Numbered from the stretch's first letter, positions 1-8,732 are shown. The stretch is 64,000 nt of DNA from Flavobacteriaceae bacterium UBA4439 (GCA_002390455.1 DGPN01000015.1:7284-71283); one strand, 5' to 3'. Notes: generated by a model from the letters alone, not told the origin. Numbers and translations: made by a program.

Positions 1-32
1 TCTACCGCAACATTAATTTTACCATTTGCCAT
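1..32 (-). CDS. htpG: Probable HtpG (Hsp90) chaperone, N-terminus only
   Basis: The left edge holds the first ten complete codons of a minus-strand gene reading MANGKINVAV. This matches the start of flavobacterial HtpG proteins (the M-x-x-GKINVSVENIF pattern), the cytosolic Hsp90-type ATP-dependent chaperone. The gene continues beyond the window, so no ATPase motif can be seen. It is divergent from the TetR-type regulator, with about 140 bp of AT-rich DNA between them. The call rests on ten residues and is tentative. Confidence 0.55.
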   Translation of the reverse strand, partial: MANGKINVAV

Positions 33-146
33 TTTTATATTTTTTAATTTGTTATAAGTACAGTCAAAAAAAATACCAAAGAAAAATAAATGACACATTG
101 GCATAGATTTTTGTTTAAGTTTTCTTTAAAATAAGTAAACAATTCG

Positions 147-154
147 TAAATTTG
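147..154 (+). promoter_or_regulatory. Candidate -7 promoter box (TAAATTTG) of the TetR-type gene
   Basis: An exact match to the Bacteroidota -7 consensus TAnnTTTG. No TTG -33 element lies at the usual distance. The box touches an in-frame ATG at 155, which makes that codon an unlikely start and favours the ATG at 173. Confidence 0.55.
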
Positions 155-172
155 ATGCAAATAAAATATATA

Positions 173-826
173 ATGAGTCTGAAGGAAGAGAAAGAGAAAT
201 TGGCTATTATCACTGCTTTTATGAATTATACCTTAGAAAATGATCATTTTCCAAAGTCGGTATTCAAGTTTTGTAAAGACAATAACATGGAGGAGAAAAA
301 TTTTTATAAGTTTTTCGGTTCATTGGATGGGGTTAAAGGGATAATTTGGGAAACCTTCTATAAGAATGCTATGTCACTTTTGGAAAAGGATGAAAATTTT
401 GAGGGCGCCAAACCCAAAGAAAAGTTACTTTCCTTTTACTTTACCTTTTTTGAGGTATTATTACTCAATAGAAGTTATGTTTTATTTGCCCTATCTGGGT
501 CAGACAATATGATGATGAAGATGGGTCAGTTGTCTTCTCTTAGAAAAATGTTCAAAGCTTTTTCCGCGGAATTAATTGAAGATGGCAATGTAGACAAACC
601 CTCTTATTTGCAACATCCACCCAAAATATTCTCGGAGGCAGCTTGGGTACAATTGGGCTTTTTGATAAAGTTTTGGATAGAAGATTCCTCAGCTGATTTT
701 GAAAAGACAGATCAAGCCATTGAGAAGTCGGTTCAAACGGCATTTGATGTTTTTGACAATACCCCTTTGACTGCCTTGGTGGACTTTGGTAAATTTTTGT
801 GGAAGGAAAAATTTGCAGCCTCTTGA
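173..826 (+). CDS. TetR/AcrR-like transcriptional regulator
   Basis: A 217-residue protein of typical TetR-family length. The N-terminal 50 residues contain a helix-turn-helix ending in a KNFYKFFGS segment, like the recognition helix and following Y-x-x-F turn of TetR proteins. The rest is helical and would be the ligand-binding/dimerisation domain. The family binds operators as dimers and is usually released by a small ligand; the ligand here is unknown. I chose the ATG at 173 because the upstream in-frame TTG (152) and ATG (155) overlap or touch a TAAATTTG promoter box. The stop codon overlaps the TTG start of the ABC1 kinase, so the two are probably translationally coupled, and this regulator may control the kinase. 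Confidence 0.75.
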   Translation: MSLKEEKEKLAIITAFMNYTLENDHFPKSVFKFCKDNNMEEKNFYKFFGSLDGVKGIIWETFYKNAMSLLEKDENFEGAKPKEKLLSFYFTFFEVLLLNRSYVLFALSGSDNMMMKMGQLSSLRKMFKAFSAELIEDGNVDKPSYLQHPPKIFSEAAWVQLGFLIKFWIEDSSADFEKTDQAIEKSVQTAFDVFDNTPLTALVDFGKFLWKEKFAAS

Positions 827-2133
827 AGTCATTGGATTATATTCCAACGAATAAAATTTCTCGGGCGGGAAATTTGGTGACTACTGGTCTTAAATTGGGA
901 GGAAACTACCTCAAATATTACGGAGAAAAAGCACTCAAATTAGACGGTAGTCGGGAACGATTGGACGAGGAGAATGCGAAAGATATTTACAATTCTCTAA
1001 AAACATTAAAAGGAAGCGCTCTCAAGGTTGCCCAGATGCTGAGTATGGAAAAAAACCTTCTGCCGAGGGCCTATGTTGACCAATTCAGTTTGGCACAGTT
1101 TTCTGTTCCGCCACTCTCTTGGCCTTTGGTCAAAAAAATGATAAGAAAACACTTGGGGGCTAACCCCGAATCGGTTTTTGATACGTTTGCTGCTCAGTCT
1201 AGTAATGCCGCCAGTATCGGTCAGGTGCATCAGGCGACGAAAGAGGGGAAAAAACTTGCTGTGAAAATTCAATATCCTGGGGTAGCAGACAGTATCAGTT
1301 CCGACTTAAGTATTGTAAAACCCATTGCCCTAAGGATGTTCAACCTCAAAGGGCAGGATACTGACAAATATTTCAAAGAAGTAGAAAACAAACTTTTAGA
1401 GGAAACAGATTATCAACTGGAATTAAAAAATAGCCAGTGGATTGCAGATCAATGTAAAGCTATTCCTTACCTAAAGTTTCCGATTTACTACCCAGAGTAC
1501 TCCTCTGAAAAAATTCTGACCATGGATTGGATGGAGGGATTACACATATCGGAATATGTGTCCACCCAACCTCAAGATACAGAAATGAATCACCGTTTGG
1601 GTCAGACTCTTTGGAACTTTTATATGTTTCAAATACATCATTTGAAAAAAGTACATGCCGATCCACATCCTGGAAATTTTTTAGTTGATAAGAATTTAAA
1701 TTTGATTGCTTTGGACTTTGGTTGTGTTAAGACCATTCCCAACGAATTTTATATTCCTTACTTTGAATTGGCCGATCTTAATATAGACGATAATCCAGAG
1801 GGTTTTTGCAAAATACTTTATGATTTAGAGATTTTGAGATCTGATGACAGTGTAGAGGAAACTATTTATTTGTCTGAGTTGTTTGGTCGACTGATCAAGG
1901 TACTCACACTTCCTTTTACCCAAAAGGAATTTGATTTTGGCGACTCGGTTTTTTGGAGTGAAATTAATGCCCTTAGTGAAACTCTCTCCTCTGATCAACA
2001 GTTACGAAAGATGAACGGTAATCGAGGATCAAAACATTTTATTTATATCAATCGTACTTTTTTTGGATTGTATTCTCTTCTCAACGATCTAAAGGCTAAG
2101 GTAAATACCGAGGCTTACAAAGAATATTTTTAA
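823..2133 (+). CDS. AarF/ABC1/UbiB-family atypical kinase
   Basis: A 436-residue member of the ABC1 (UbiB/ADCK) kinase-like family, linked in other bacteria and mitochondria to quinone or isoprenoid lipid metabolism. Visible motifs: an alanine-rich loop NAASIGQVH (about residues 128-136), the AVK lysine (about K148), the catalytic HADPHPGN (about 278-285) and the metal-binding DFG (about 298-300). The family's N-terminal KxGQ signature reads KVAQ here (about 68-71). The TTG start overlaps the upstream TGA; the longer GTG start at 799 would lie deep inside the regulator gene, and homologues I recall begin with an MK-x-x-D-x-IPT-like segment that matches the TTG. The substrate is unknown. Confidence 0.88.
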   Translation: MKSLDYIPTNKISRAGNLVTTGLKLGGNYLKYYGEKALKLDGSRERLDEENAKDIYNSLKTLKGSALKVAQMLSMEKNLLPRAYVDQFSLAQFSVPPLSWPLVKKMIRKHLGANPESVFDTFAAQSSNAASIGQVHQATKEGKKLAVKIQYPGVADSISSDLSIVKPIALRMFNLKGQDTDKYFKEVENKLLEETDYQLELKNSQWIADQCKAIPYLKFPIYYPEYSSEKILTMDWMEGLHISEYVSTQPQDTEMNHRLGQTLWNFYMFQIHHLKKVHADPHPGNFLVDKNLNLIALDFGCVKTIPNEFYIPYFELADLNIDDNPEGFCKILYDLEILRSDDSVEETIYLSELFGRLIKVLTLPFTQKEFDFGDSVFWSEINALSETLSSDQQLRKMNGNRGSKHFIYINRTFFGLYSLLNDLKAKVNTEAYKEYF

Positions 2134-2160
2134 TCATAGTATTCTAAATTAAATCCTATC

Positions 2161-3126
2161 ATGATGAATAATTATAGGCCAATTGTCTCATTAATTTTAT
2201 TGATTACTTTTTTGTCTTGCTCAAAAGAGGAAACGGAAGTAGTAGAACCTGCACAAAGTACACTTTATGATCTGGTCGCCAACAGTATGAATTATTCCTA
2301 CTTGGAGGCCGCATTAAGGATGACCAATTTGGATGAAGTCCTGGGAGGGGATGACGTTTATACTCTTTATGCACCGGACAACAATGCCTTTATTGGTTTT
2401 TTGATGCGGTCTGGTTTTAATAGTTTAGAGGAAGTGCCTAGGGAGACCTTGAAGCAGATTTTATTGAATCATGTAATGATAGGGCAAATGGAGTACCGCG
2501 ATTTTAAATCTGGGTATTTTCAAACTGCGGCCACCAGTGCCGTGAATGGAAACGCCATGTCTATCTACATCAACCAAGTAAACATGAGAGTTACCTTAAA
2601 TGGTGAATCTCGAATCGTTCAGGGTAATGTCAGGGCTTCGAATGGGATCATCCATGTGGTGGATAGAATCATTCCCCTTCCTTCTTTGGTTACTTTTGTT
2701 TTGGCAGACCCGCTATTGTACAACCTTGCAGTGGCACTAACGAGAAACGATTTGACAGTCGATTTCACAGCGGTATTAAGTACCCAAAATGGAACTTCTC
2801 CAGCTCCTTTTACAGTGTTTGCTCCTAATAATTTGGCTTTTCTAGACCTTTTGACCGAGTTGGGAGTAGATCGATTGAGTGCTATCGACGAACCTACATT
2901 GAATTCAACTCTCAACCATCATGTGGTGGGAGAAATCAACACTTTGTCTTCCGATTTATCGGACAATCTTTTGATTAATACTCTGGAAGGTGAAATAACA
3001 GCCAATGTTACAGGGGGCGCTTCATTGACAGATGGTAACAATAGAGTAAGTAACATCATAGTGGTGGATGTTCAAGCCAATAACGGTGTATTACACATTA
3101 TTGATAAGGTTATTTTACCATTTTAA
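2161..3126 (+). CDS. Lipoprotein with two fasciclin (FAS1) domains
   Basis: A 321-residue protein with a lipoprotein signal: a hydrophobic segment ending in TFLSC, with the acylated cysteine at about residue 20, followed by acidic residues. Two FAS1 domains follow (roughly 35-170 and 180-321). Each carries the family motif near its start (TLYAPDNNAF and TVFAPNNLAF) and its end (GIIHVVDRIIPLP and GVLHIIDKVILPF). FAS1 domains mediate adhesion or carbohydrate/protein binding at cell surfaces, so this is likely an envelope-anchored adhesion or matrix protein. A second ATG directly follows the first. It lies 27 bp after the ABC1 kinase gene on the same strand. Confidence 0.88.
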   Translation: MMNNYRPIVSLILLITFLSCSKEETEVVEPAQSTLYDLVANSMNYSYLEAALRMTNLDEVLGGDDVYTLYAPDNNAFIGFLMRSGFNSLEEVPRETLKQILLNHVMIGQMEYRDFKSGYFQTAATSAVNGNAMSIYINQVNMRVTLNGESRIVQGNVRASNGIIHVVDRIIPLPSLVTFVLADPLLYNLAVALTRNDLTVDFTAVLSTQNGTSPAPFTVFAPNNLAFLDLLTELGVDRLSAIDEPTLNSTLNHHVVGEINTLSSDLSDNLLINTLEGEITANVTGGASLTDGNNRVSNIIVVDVQANNGVLHIIDKVILPF

Positions 3127-3332
3127 TGGAATTTGAAACCAGTTTTTCTCAAATGTGAACAAGTTTGAGGGGAAAACTTGACAATCAAATACCAGAAGTG
3201 ATTCTTTCAAGTTTGACTGTGTGAGATAAGTGATTTTTGTTGTTTTTATCCTTTGGGATTGGTGAAATATTACTTTTAAATAGGGTTCATTAAATTTTAC
3301 TTTATTTAAATTGCAATTAAAGCAGATAGATT

Positions 3333-4340
3333 ATGTACAACTCGAAGATTATCGGAATGGGGAAATATGTTCCCGAAAATGTTGTAACCAATGAGGATTT
3401 AACCTCAATAATGGATACTTCTCATGAGTGGATCGTTGAACGAACAGGAATCGAGGAGAGACGTCATATCAAAAAGGGAGACGGAAATACAACCGCAACC
3501 ATGGGTGTGAAGGCCGCCAAAGTCGCTATCGACCGAGCAGGTATTGACAAAAACGACATTGACCTAATCCTTTTTGCAACATTGAGCCCCGATTATTATT
3601 TCCCAGGCTCTGGTGTCATTGTTCAGCATCACTTGGAAATTCCAAGCTGCCCTGCTATGGATATTCGCAACCAGTGCTCAGGCTTTATTTACGCTTTGTC
3701 CACTGCCGATCAATTTATTAAGACGGGTATGTACAAAAATATTTTGATTATTGGTTCGGAAAATCATTCTGGTGGTTTGGATATGACCACACGAGGAAGA
3801 GGTGTTTCGGTCATCTTTGGAGATGGAGCAGGGGCAGTGATACTGAGTAGGGCTGAAGATACTGATAAGGGTATTCTTTCAACCCATTTGCATTCCGAAG
3901 GAGAATTTGCCGAGGAATTGGCTTTGATTGGCCCCAGTACCAACCGATGGGTACCACAGATTTTGGAAGCCAACGATCCAGAAGATATTTCTTATTATCC
4001 CAATATGAATGGTCAATTGGTTTTTAAAAATGCAGTAGTTCGATTCTCCGAAGTCATCATGGAAGGTTTGCAACATAACCAGTTGACTCCAGATCAAATC
4101 GATATGTTGATTCCCCACCAAGCGAACCTTCGTATTTCTCAGTTCATTCAAAGAAAGTTTGGTCTTTCTGACGATCAAGTTTACAATAATATTATGCGTT
4201 ATGGCAATACAACAGCGGGATCTATTCCCATTGCTTTGACAGAGGCGTGGGAGGAAGGTAAAATCAAATCTGGAGATTTGGTGGTCTTGGCAGCTTTCGG
4301 AAGTGGATTTACATGGGGAAGCGCCTTGATCAGGTGGTAG
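3333..4340 (+). CDS. fabH: 3-oxoacyl-[ACP] synthase III (KAS III)
   Basis: A 335-residue thiolase-fold enzyme that condenses an acyl-CoA with malonyl-ACP to start fatty-acid elongation. The catalytic triad is complete: Cys115 in NQCSGF, His262 in IPHQAN and Asn292 in YGNTTAGS; GDGAGAV is also present. It is not beside plsX, rpmF or acc genes, where flavobacterial fabH is often found, so it may be a second paralogue with its own primer preference (inference). Its 3' end overlaps the convergent symporter gene by 11 nt. No exact TAnnTTTG box was seen in the 206 bp upstream. Confidence 0.9.
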   Translation: MYNSKIIGMGKYVPENVVTNEDLTSIMDTSHEWIVERTGIEERRHIKKGDGNTTATMGVKAAKVAIDRAGIDKNDIDLILFATLSPDYYFPGSGVIVQHHLEIPSCPAMDIRNQCSGFIYALSTADQFIKTGMYKNILIIGSENHSGGLDMTTRGRGVSVIFGDGAGAVILSRAEDTDKGILSTHLHSEGEFAEELALIGPSTNRWVPQILEANDPEDISYYPNMNGQLVFKNAVVRFSEVIMEGLQHNQLTPDQIDMLIPHQANLRISQFIQRKFGLSDDQVYNNIMRYGNTTAGSIPIALTEAWEEGKIKSGDLVVLAAFGSGFTWGSALIRW

Positions 4341-5802
4341 TCTCTTTTCGACGTATCATCATCAAGCCCAGAAAGGTCAGGAGTCCGTTGAGGGGTAGTA
4401 ATTCATACCCTATTTGGTAACCGCCCAATGTTTCGGATGACAAGTTACCCAGCAGTACGATCAATAGAATAGAAAGGATTACGACGGCCCATACCCTTCG
4501 GTCGTGAATTTTAAATGGGGTAAAAATACCAAAAGCAAATAGTCCCAAGAGGGGGCCATAAGTATAAGAGGCTACAGTCAGTAGTCCATCGATCACATTG
4601 CGATCCAAAACGTATTTGAAAAGAATGACCACCACAACAAGTACAAGGCTCATGCCCAAATGGGTTTGCTTTCTGATTCTTTTTTGTTGACTTTCATCAT
4701 ATTGATCCAACTTAAGAAAGTCGATGCAAAAGGAAGTGGTCAATGAGGTCAGGGCACTGTCGGCACTGCTGTAGGCGGCAGCAATCAATCCCAAAATAAA
4801 AATAACACCTACACCCAATCCCAGCCCACCATTGAGGGCAACTTCGGGGAATAAAAGATCAGGTTTGGGGCTGCCTTCCATGAGCGGTATCATGATTTTG
4901 TTTTGTTCTGCATAGAGAAAGATCATCGCTCCAAGCACCAAAAATAAAAAGGTGACAACAATCAGAACCAAACTAAAAACAACCATGTTGGTTTGTGCTG
5001 CTTTGAGACTGCGACAGGTCAGATTTTTTTGCATCATATCTTGATCCAATCCTGTCATACAAATGGTAATGAATATGCCTCCAATAAATGATTTTAAGAA
5101 GTGATTTCGGGCCAAAAAATCTTCGGTCACCCAAGTACGGGTATAATTTTGGTATTGGGCATCTGTAATGATGTCATAAGGGTTTAAATGCAATGCGTTT
5201 CCAAGGTGATAGAGGGTCAAACCTACAGCAGTGAGCATTAGAAGTGTTTGTAAGGTGTCGGTCCAAACGATGGTTTTGATGCCTCCCTTTTGGGTGTAAA
5301 TCCAAATCAAAACAATAGAGAGAATAACCGTAATTTCAAAGGGAACTCCCCAAGCATCGAAAATGAATTGTTGAAGGACAATGGCGACAAGAAAAAGCCG
5401 AAAGCTGGCTCCCAAAACCCTTGAAATAAAAAATGAAATGGCCCCAACCTTGTGACTGTTGTCGCCAAAACGTTTTTGAAGGTATTCATATATGGAGGTC
5501 AGATTTTGACGATAATAGATAGGGAGCAACACAAAAGCGACGATAAAATATCCAGCCCAATAACCCAAGACGACCTGGAAATAGCTGAATCCTGAGTCAC
5601 CTACCCATCCGGGAACAGAAATAAAAGTGACTCCAGAAAGAGAAGCCCCCACCATTCCAAAGGCCACCAAGTACCAAGGGGAGCTCCGGTTGGCGGTAAA
5701 AAAAGTCTTATTGTCAGCCTGCCTGCCAGTCAGGTAGGCAATACCCATCAATAGGGTGAAATACCCTAAAATTAAAAATAATATAAAAGCAGGCTGTAAC
5801 AT
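4330..5802 (-). CDS. Sodium:solute symporter (SSS family)
   Basis: A 490-residue polytopic membrane protein with 12-13 predicted hydrophobic helices. It carries SSS-family signatures: GASLSGVTFISVPGW near residues 50-65, and a GLIAAAYSSADSALTSL segment about two thirds of the way through that resembles the conserved sodium-site helix. It would couple inward sodium flow to uptake of a solute that cannot be inferred (sugars, amino acids, vitamins and sialic acid are all known for the family). It is divergent from recR across 55 bp and overlaps fabH tail-to-tail by 11 nt. An imperfect palindrome lies in codons near the N-terminus. Confidence 0.9.
   Translation of the reverse strand: MLQPAFILFLILGYFTLLMGIAYLTGRQADNKTFFTANRSSPWYLVAFGMVGASLSGVTFISVPGWVGDSGFSYFQVVLGYWAGYFIVAFVLLPIYYRQNLTSIYEYLQKRFGDNSHKVGAISFFISRVLGASFRLFLVAIVLQQFIFDAWGVPFEITVILSIVLIWIYTQKGGIKTIVWTDTLQTLLMLTAVGLTLYHLGNALHLNPYDIITDAQYQNYTRTWVTEDFLARNHFLKSFIGGIFITICMTGLDQDMMQKNLTCRSLKAAQTNMVVFSLVLIVVTFLFLVLGAMIFLYAEQNKIMIPLMEGSPKPDLLFPEVALNGGLGLGVGVIFILGLIAAAYSSADSALTSLTTSFCIDFLKLDQYDESQQKRIRKQTHLGMSLVLVVVVILFKYVLDRNVIDGLLTVASYTYGPLLGLFAFGIFTPFKIHDRRVWAVVILSILLIVLLGNLSSETLGGYQIGYELLPLNGLLTFLGLMMIRRKETTT
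5717..5739. repeat. Imperfect REP-like palindrome inside the symporter gene
   Basis: The arms GCCTGCCTG and CAGGTAGGC pair over 9 bp with one mismatch around a 5-nt centre. It is GC-rich compared with its surroundings and resembles the CCTGCCTG...CAGGCAGG palindromes scattered in some Flavobacteriia genomes. On the minus strand it encodes part of LTGRQAD in the symporter, in frame. Only one copy was noticed in the window. Confidence 0.4.
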
Positions 5803-5845
5803 ATCAAAGTCTAAATATACAAATTCAGATCAAGGGAATTATTGT

Positions 5846-5853
5846 TAAATTTG
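5846..5853 (+). promoter_or_regulatory. -7 box (TAAATTTG) of recR, 4 nt from the start codon
   Basis: Exact TAnnTTTG. The ATG of recR begins 4 nt after its final G, so a normally placed transcription start would fall at or beside the start codon (leaderless mRNA). No TTG at the usual -33 distance. Confidence 0.6.
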
Positions 5854-5857
5854 ACTT

Positions 5858-6478
5858 ATGGAATTCTCCTCTAAGTTATTGGAAAATGCGGTTAACGAAA
5901 TTGCCCAATTACCGGGTATCGGAAAAAGAACTGCATTGCGGTTGGCATTGCACTTGATCAAACAACCCAAAGAACATACTTCACACTTGACTCAAGCGCT
6001 GAATGACCTGAGGGAACACATTAATTTTTGTTCTTCTTGTCATAATTTATCAGATGTTCCCTTGTGTGAAATCTGTTCGAATCCTGCTCGTGACGATTCT
6101 TTGCTTTGTGTGGTTGAAGACATTAGGGATGTTATCGCAGTTGAAAATACAGCACAGTTCAAAGGCTATTATCATGTTTTGGGGGGTATTATCTCACCCA
6201 TTGATGGTATAGGCCCCCAAGATTTAAATTTAGATTCTCTCGAAAAAAAAGTTAAAGCTGGGAAAATCAAAGAAATTATTTTTGCTCTGAGTGCCACCAT
6301 GGAGGCGGATACTACCAATTTTTACATTTATAAAATACTGGCACCCTATGATGTTCAAACATCAGCCATTGCCAGAGGGATTCCTGTTGGGGACGAATTG
6401 GAATATACCGATGAGGTTACTCTGGGCAGAAGTATTCTCAAAAGAGTACCTTACGAAAACTCGATTGTAAATAAATAG
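5858..6478 (+). CDS. recR: Recombination mediator RecR
   Basis: A 206-residue protein acting with RecF and RecO to load RecA on gapped, SSB-coated DNA. Domains in order: an N-terminal helix-hairpin-helix (LPGIGKRTALRLA), a C4 zinc finger (Cys58, Cys61, Cys70, Cys73), a Toprim domain starting near residue 84 (CVVEDIRDV), and a C-terminal Walker-B-like segment (IPVGDELEYTDEVTLG). Its length is close to the family norm. recF lies elsewhere in this window (59.3-60.4 kb). The promoter box sits directly against the start codon. Confidence 0.96.
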   Translation: MEFSSKLLENAVNEIAQLPGIGKRTALRLALHLIKQPKEHTSHLTQALNDLREHINFCSSCHNLSDVPLCEICSNPARDDSLLCVVEDIRDVIAVENTAQFKGYYHVLGGIISPIDGIGPQDLNLDSLEKKVKAGKIKEIIFALSATMEADTTNFYIYKILAPYDVQTSAIARGIPVGDELEYTDEVTLGRSILKRVPYENSIVNK

Positions 6479-6495
6479 GGCGTTGTTTTTTTCCA

Positions 6496-6538
6496 TTGTC
6501 TAAATACCTGTATTTCCCTTTTAAATTTGGTAATTTTG
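6496..6538 (+). promoter_or_regulatory. Promoter region of the E2 acyltransferase operon
   Basis: Two consecutive exact TAnnTTTG boxes: TAAATTTG at 6522-6529 and TAATTTTG at 6531-6538. A TTG at 6496-6498 lies 23 nt before the first. The start codon is 14 nt after the second box. Confidence 0.55.
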
Positions 6539-6552
6539 TACTTTCTTAAAAA

Positions 6553-7944
6553 ATGGGCAAACACTTTTTGAAATTACCCAAGATGGGTGAGAGCGTTGTG
6601 GAAGCTACTTTGACCAAATGGTTGAAGGAAGTCGGGGATCCCATTGGTGTGGAAGATATTGTTGTCGAAATTGCTACTGACAAAGTAGATTCTGACGTGC
6701 CCAGTGAGGTCAGTGGTGTATTGATCGAAAAGAAATTTGCAGAAAATGATGTTGTTCAAGTGGGGGAGGTTATGGCCATCATCCAAACTGAAGGCGACGA
6801 TTCCGATGATCAAACCAACAATGAAATTTCGGAAAATCCAGAACCACCCAAAGAGGTAGAGGAAGTTTCCATTCCTGAAGCGCAAATTTTTAGTCCTCCT
6901 GACTCATTGCCCGAATTTGAAAGTTTATCCAATACGGTGGAGGAGGCTAAAGCCATGGTCTCTAACGAAATTTTGAATCAGAACAGTGAGTTTCTATCTC
7001 CTTTGGTAAAGAGTATTGTCAAGGCAGAGGGATTGAACGAAGAGGAAATAAAGCGAATTAAAGGGAGTGGGAAAGACAACCGAATCACTAAAAAGGACAT
7101 TATGGCCTATTTGTCCCAGCGTGGCAGTTCACCTTCATCTTTCAAAGAAAAAGATATAATTATAAATCCGAGTTCTTCTTCCTCAACTGTGTCAACAAAA
7201 AGCACTGCAGCATCAAATGTGATTCCCAATTCCGATGGTGATCAAATTATCGAAATGTCACGTATGGCTAAACTAACGGCCGAACATATGATCAGAAGTA
7301 AACAAACTTCGGCTCATGTTCAGTCTTTTATTGAAGCCGATTTGACGCGACTTTGGGATTGGCGAGAAAAGGTAAAAAAAGAATTTGTTCAAAGAGAGGG
7401 AGAGAAGTTTACTTTTACACCACTCCTTATCACAGCCTTGATCAAGGCTCTAAAAGACTTTCCACTGCTCAATAGTTCTGTCGATGGGGATAAGATCATA
7501 CAAAAAAAAGCAATCAATATTGGAATGGCAGCCGCTATGGCCGACGGTAATTTGATTGTACCTGTGATCAAAAATGCCGATTACCTCAATCTGGTTGGTC
7601 TGGCCAAAGCGGTCAACGATCTTGCCCATAGAGCCAGATCGCAGCAGTTGAAACCAGAGGAAATTCAAGATGGTACCTTTACTTTTACCAATATCGGAAA
7701 TTTTGGATCCCTCACAGGAACGCCCATTATCAATCAACCACAAGTAGGGATTATCGCTTTTGGGGTGATCCGTAAAATGCCTGCGGTGATTGAAACTTCT
7801 CAGGGTGATTCTATTGCAATCCGTAAAAAAATGATTATTTCTCATAGTTATGACCACCGTATCATCAATGGTGCTATGGGGGGTCAATTCATCAAAAGTA
7901 TAGCCGATTACCTAGAAAACTGGGATGAAAATCATCCCATTTAA
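6553..7944 (+). CDS. 2-oxo acid dehydrogenase E2 (dihydrolipoamide acyltransferase)
   Basis: A 463-residue E2 core subunit of a pyruvate or branched-chain 2-oxo acid dehydrogenase complex, transferring acyl groups from lipoate to CoA. Domains: a lipoyl domain with the lipoylated lysine at about K44 in ATDKVDSDVP; an acidic Pro/Glu-rich linker; an E3/E1-binding domain at about 147-187 (SPLVKSIVKAEG); a Ser/Thr-rich linker; and the catalytic domain. The active-site motif is SYDHRIING: His435 is present, but the Asp of HxxxDG is Asn439. No E1 or E3 gene is adjacent. It heads a run of four close genes (10, 10 and 1 nt spacers). The substrate cannot be decided from sequence. Confidence 0.88.
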   Translation: MGKHFLKLPKMGESVVEATLTKWLKEVGDPIGVEDIVVEIATDKVDSDVPSEVSGVLIEKKFAENDVVQVGEVMAIIQTEGDDSDDQTNNEISENPEPPKEVEEVSIPEAQIFSPPDSLPEFESLSNTVEEAKAMVSNEILNQNSEFLSPLVKSIVKAEGLNEEEIKRIKGSGKDNRITKKDIMAYLSQRGSSPSSFKEKDIIINPSSSSSTVSTKSTAASNVIPNSDGDQIIEMSRMAKLTAEHMIRSKQTSAHVQSFIEADLTRLWDWREKVKKEFVQREGEKFTFTPLLITALIKALKDFPLLNSSVDGDKIIQKKAINIGMAAAMADGNLIVPVIKNADYLNLVGLAKAVNDLAHRARSQQLKPEEIQDGTFTFTNIGNFGSLTGTPIINQPQVGIIAFGVIRKMPAVIETSQGDSIAIRKKMIISHSYDHRIINGAMGGQFIKSIADYLENWDENHPI

Positions 7945-7954
7945 GCTTTGACTC

Positions 7955-8722
7955 ATGAAATTAAAACTCAATAGACCCCTTTGCTTCTTTGATTTGGAAA
8001 CCACTGGTGTAAATGTTACCAACGATCGTATTGTTGAAATTGCTGTATTAAAACTGCATCCTGATGGAACGAAAGAGGATAAGATTTGGCGGGTCAATCC
8101 CGAATGTCCCATCCCAGCGGAGGCATCGGCTGTCCACGGTATTTACGATGCCGATGTGGCTGATGAACCCAATTTCAAGTCACTTTCCAAAACTATTTAC
8201 AGTTTTATCAAAAACGCGGATTTGGCCGGATACAATTCCGACCGTTTTGATATACCGCTATTAGCGGAGGAAATGCTCAGGGCAGAGATCGATTTTGATA
8301 TGGCTCATTTTAAAACCGTTGATGTACAAACCATTTTTCACAAAATGGAACAAAGAACTCTTACAGCGGCCTTAAAGTTTTATTGTGATGAGGAGTTGGT
8401 CGATGCGCATTCTGCCATGGCGGATACCCAAGCGACCCACGATGTTTTGATGGCACAATTGGAGCGATACGAATCGTTGGAGGCAGATGTAGATTCCTTA
8501 AATGTCTTTACCACACGAAAAAAATCCGCAGATTTTGCCGGTTTTATTGTGTTCAATAAAGAGGGGGAAGAGTGCTTTTCTTTCGGCAAACACAAGGGCA
8601 AGACGGTAGAGCATATTTTGGAAAAAGAGCCCGGCTATTTTGGTTGGTTGCTCAATGCCGATTTCCCCATGTACACCAAAAAGATACTTACGGCCATCCG
8701 ATTGAGAAAATTGAATACCTAA
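7955..8722 (+). CDS. DnaQ-like 3'-5' exonuclease with C-terminal DUF3820-type domain
   Basis: A 255-residue DEDDh exonuclease. Exo I is CFFDLETTG (Asp13, Glu15), Exo II is YNSDRFDIPLL (Asp99) and Exo III is AHSAMADTQATHD (His152, Asp157). The C-terminal 65 residues form a small extra domain (FGKHKGKTVEHIL ... YFGWLL) like the DUF3820 module found on exodeoxyribonuclease X-like proteins. It is more likely a stand-alone repair or RNA/DNA-trimming nuclease than the replicative proofreading subunit, since no polymerase gene is near. It is 10 nt downstream of the E2 gene and probably co-transcribed. Confidence 0.85.
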   Translation: MKLKLNRPLCFFDLETTGVNVTNDRIVEIAVLKLHPDGTKEDKIWRVNPECPIPAEASAVHGIYDADVADEPNFKSLSKTIYSFIKNADLAGYNSDRFDIPLLAEEMLRAEIDFDMAHFKTVDVQTIFHKMEQRTLTAALKFYCDEELVDAHSAMADTQATHDVLMAQLERYESLEADVDSLNVFTTRKKSADFAGFIVFNKEGEECFSFGKHKGKTVEHILEKEPGYFGWLLNADFPMYTKKILTAIRLRKLNT

Positions 8723-8732
8723 TTTTTTTTCT

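Noticed and set aside
155..157. ATG at 155 (or TTG at 152) as start of the TetR-type gene
   Set aside because: Both overlap or touch the TAAATTTG promoter box; the ATG at 173 gives a normal leader and a typical protein start.
3160..3180. Hairpin CAAGTTT/AAACTTG after the fasciclin gene
   Set aside because: Only a 7-bp AT-rich stem with no T-tract after it; too weak to call a terminator.
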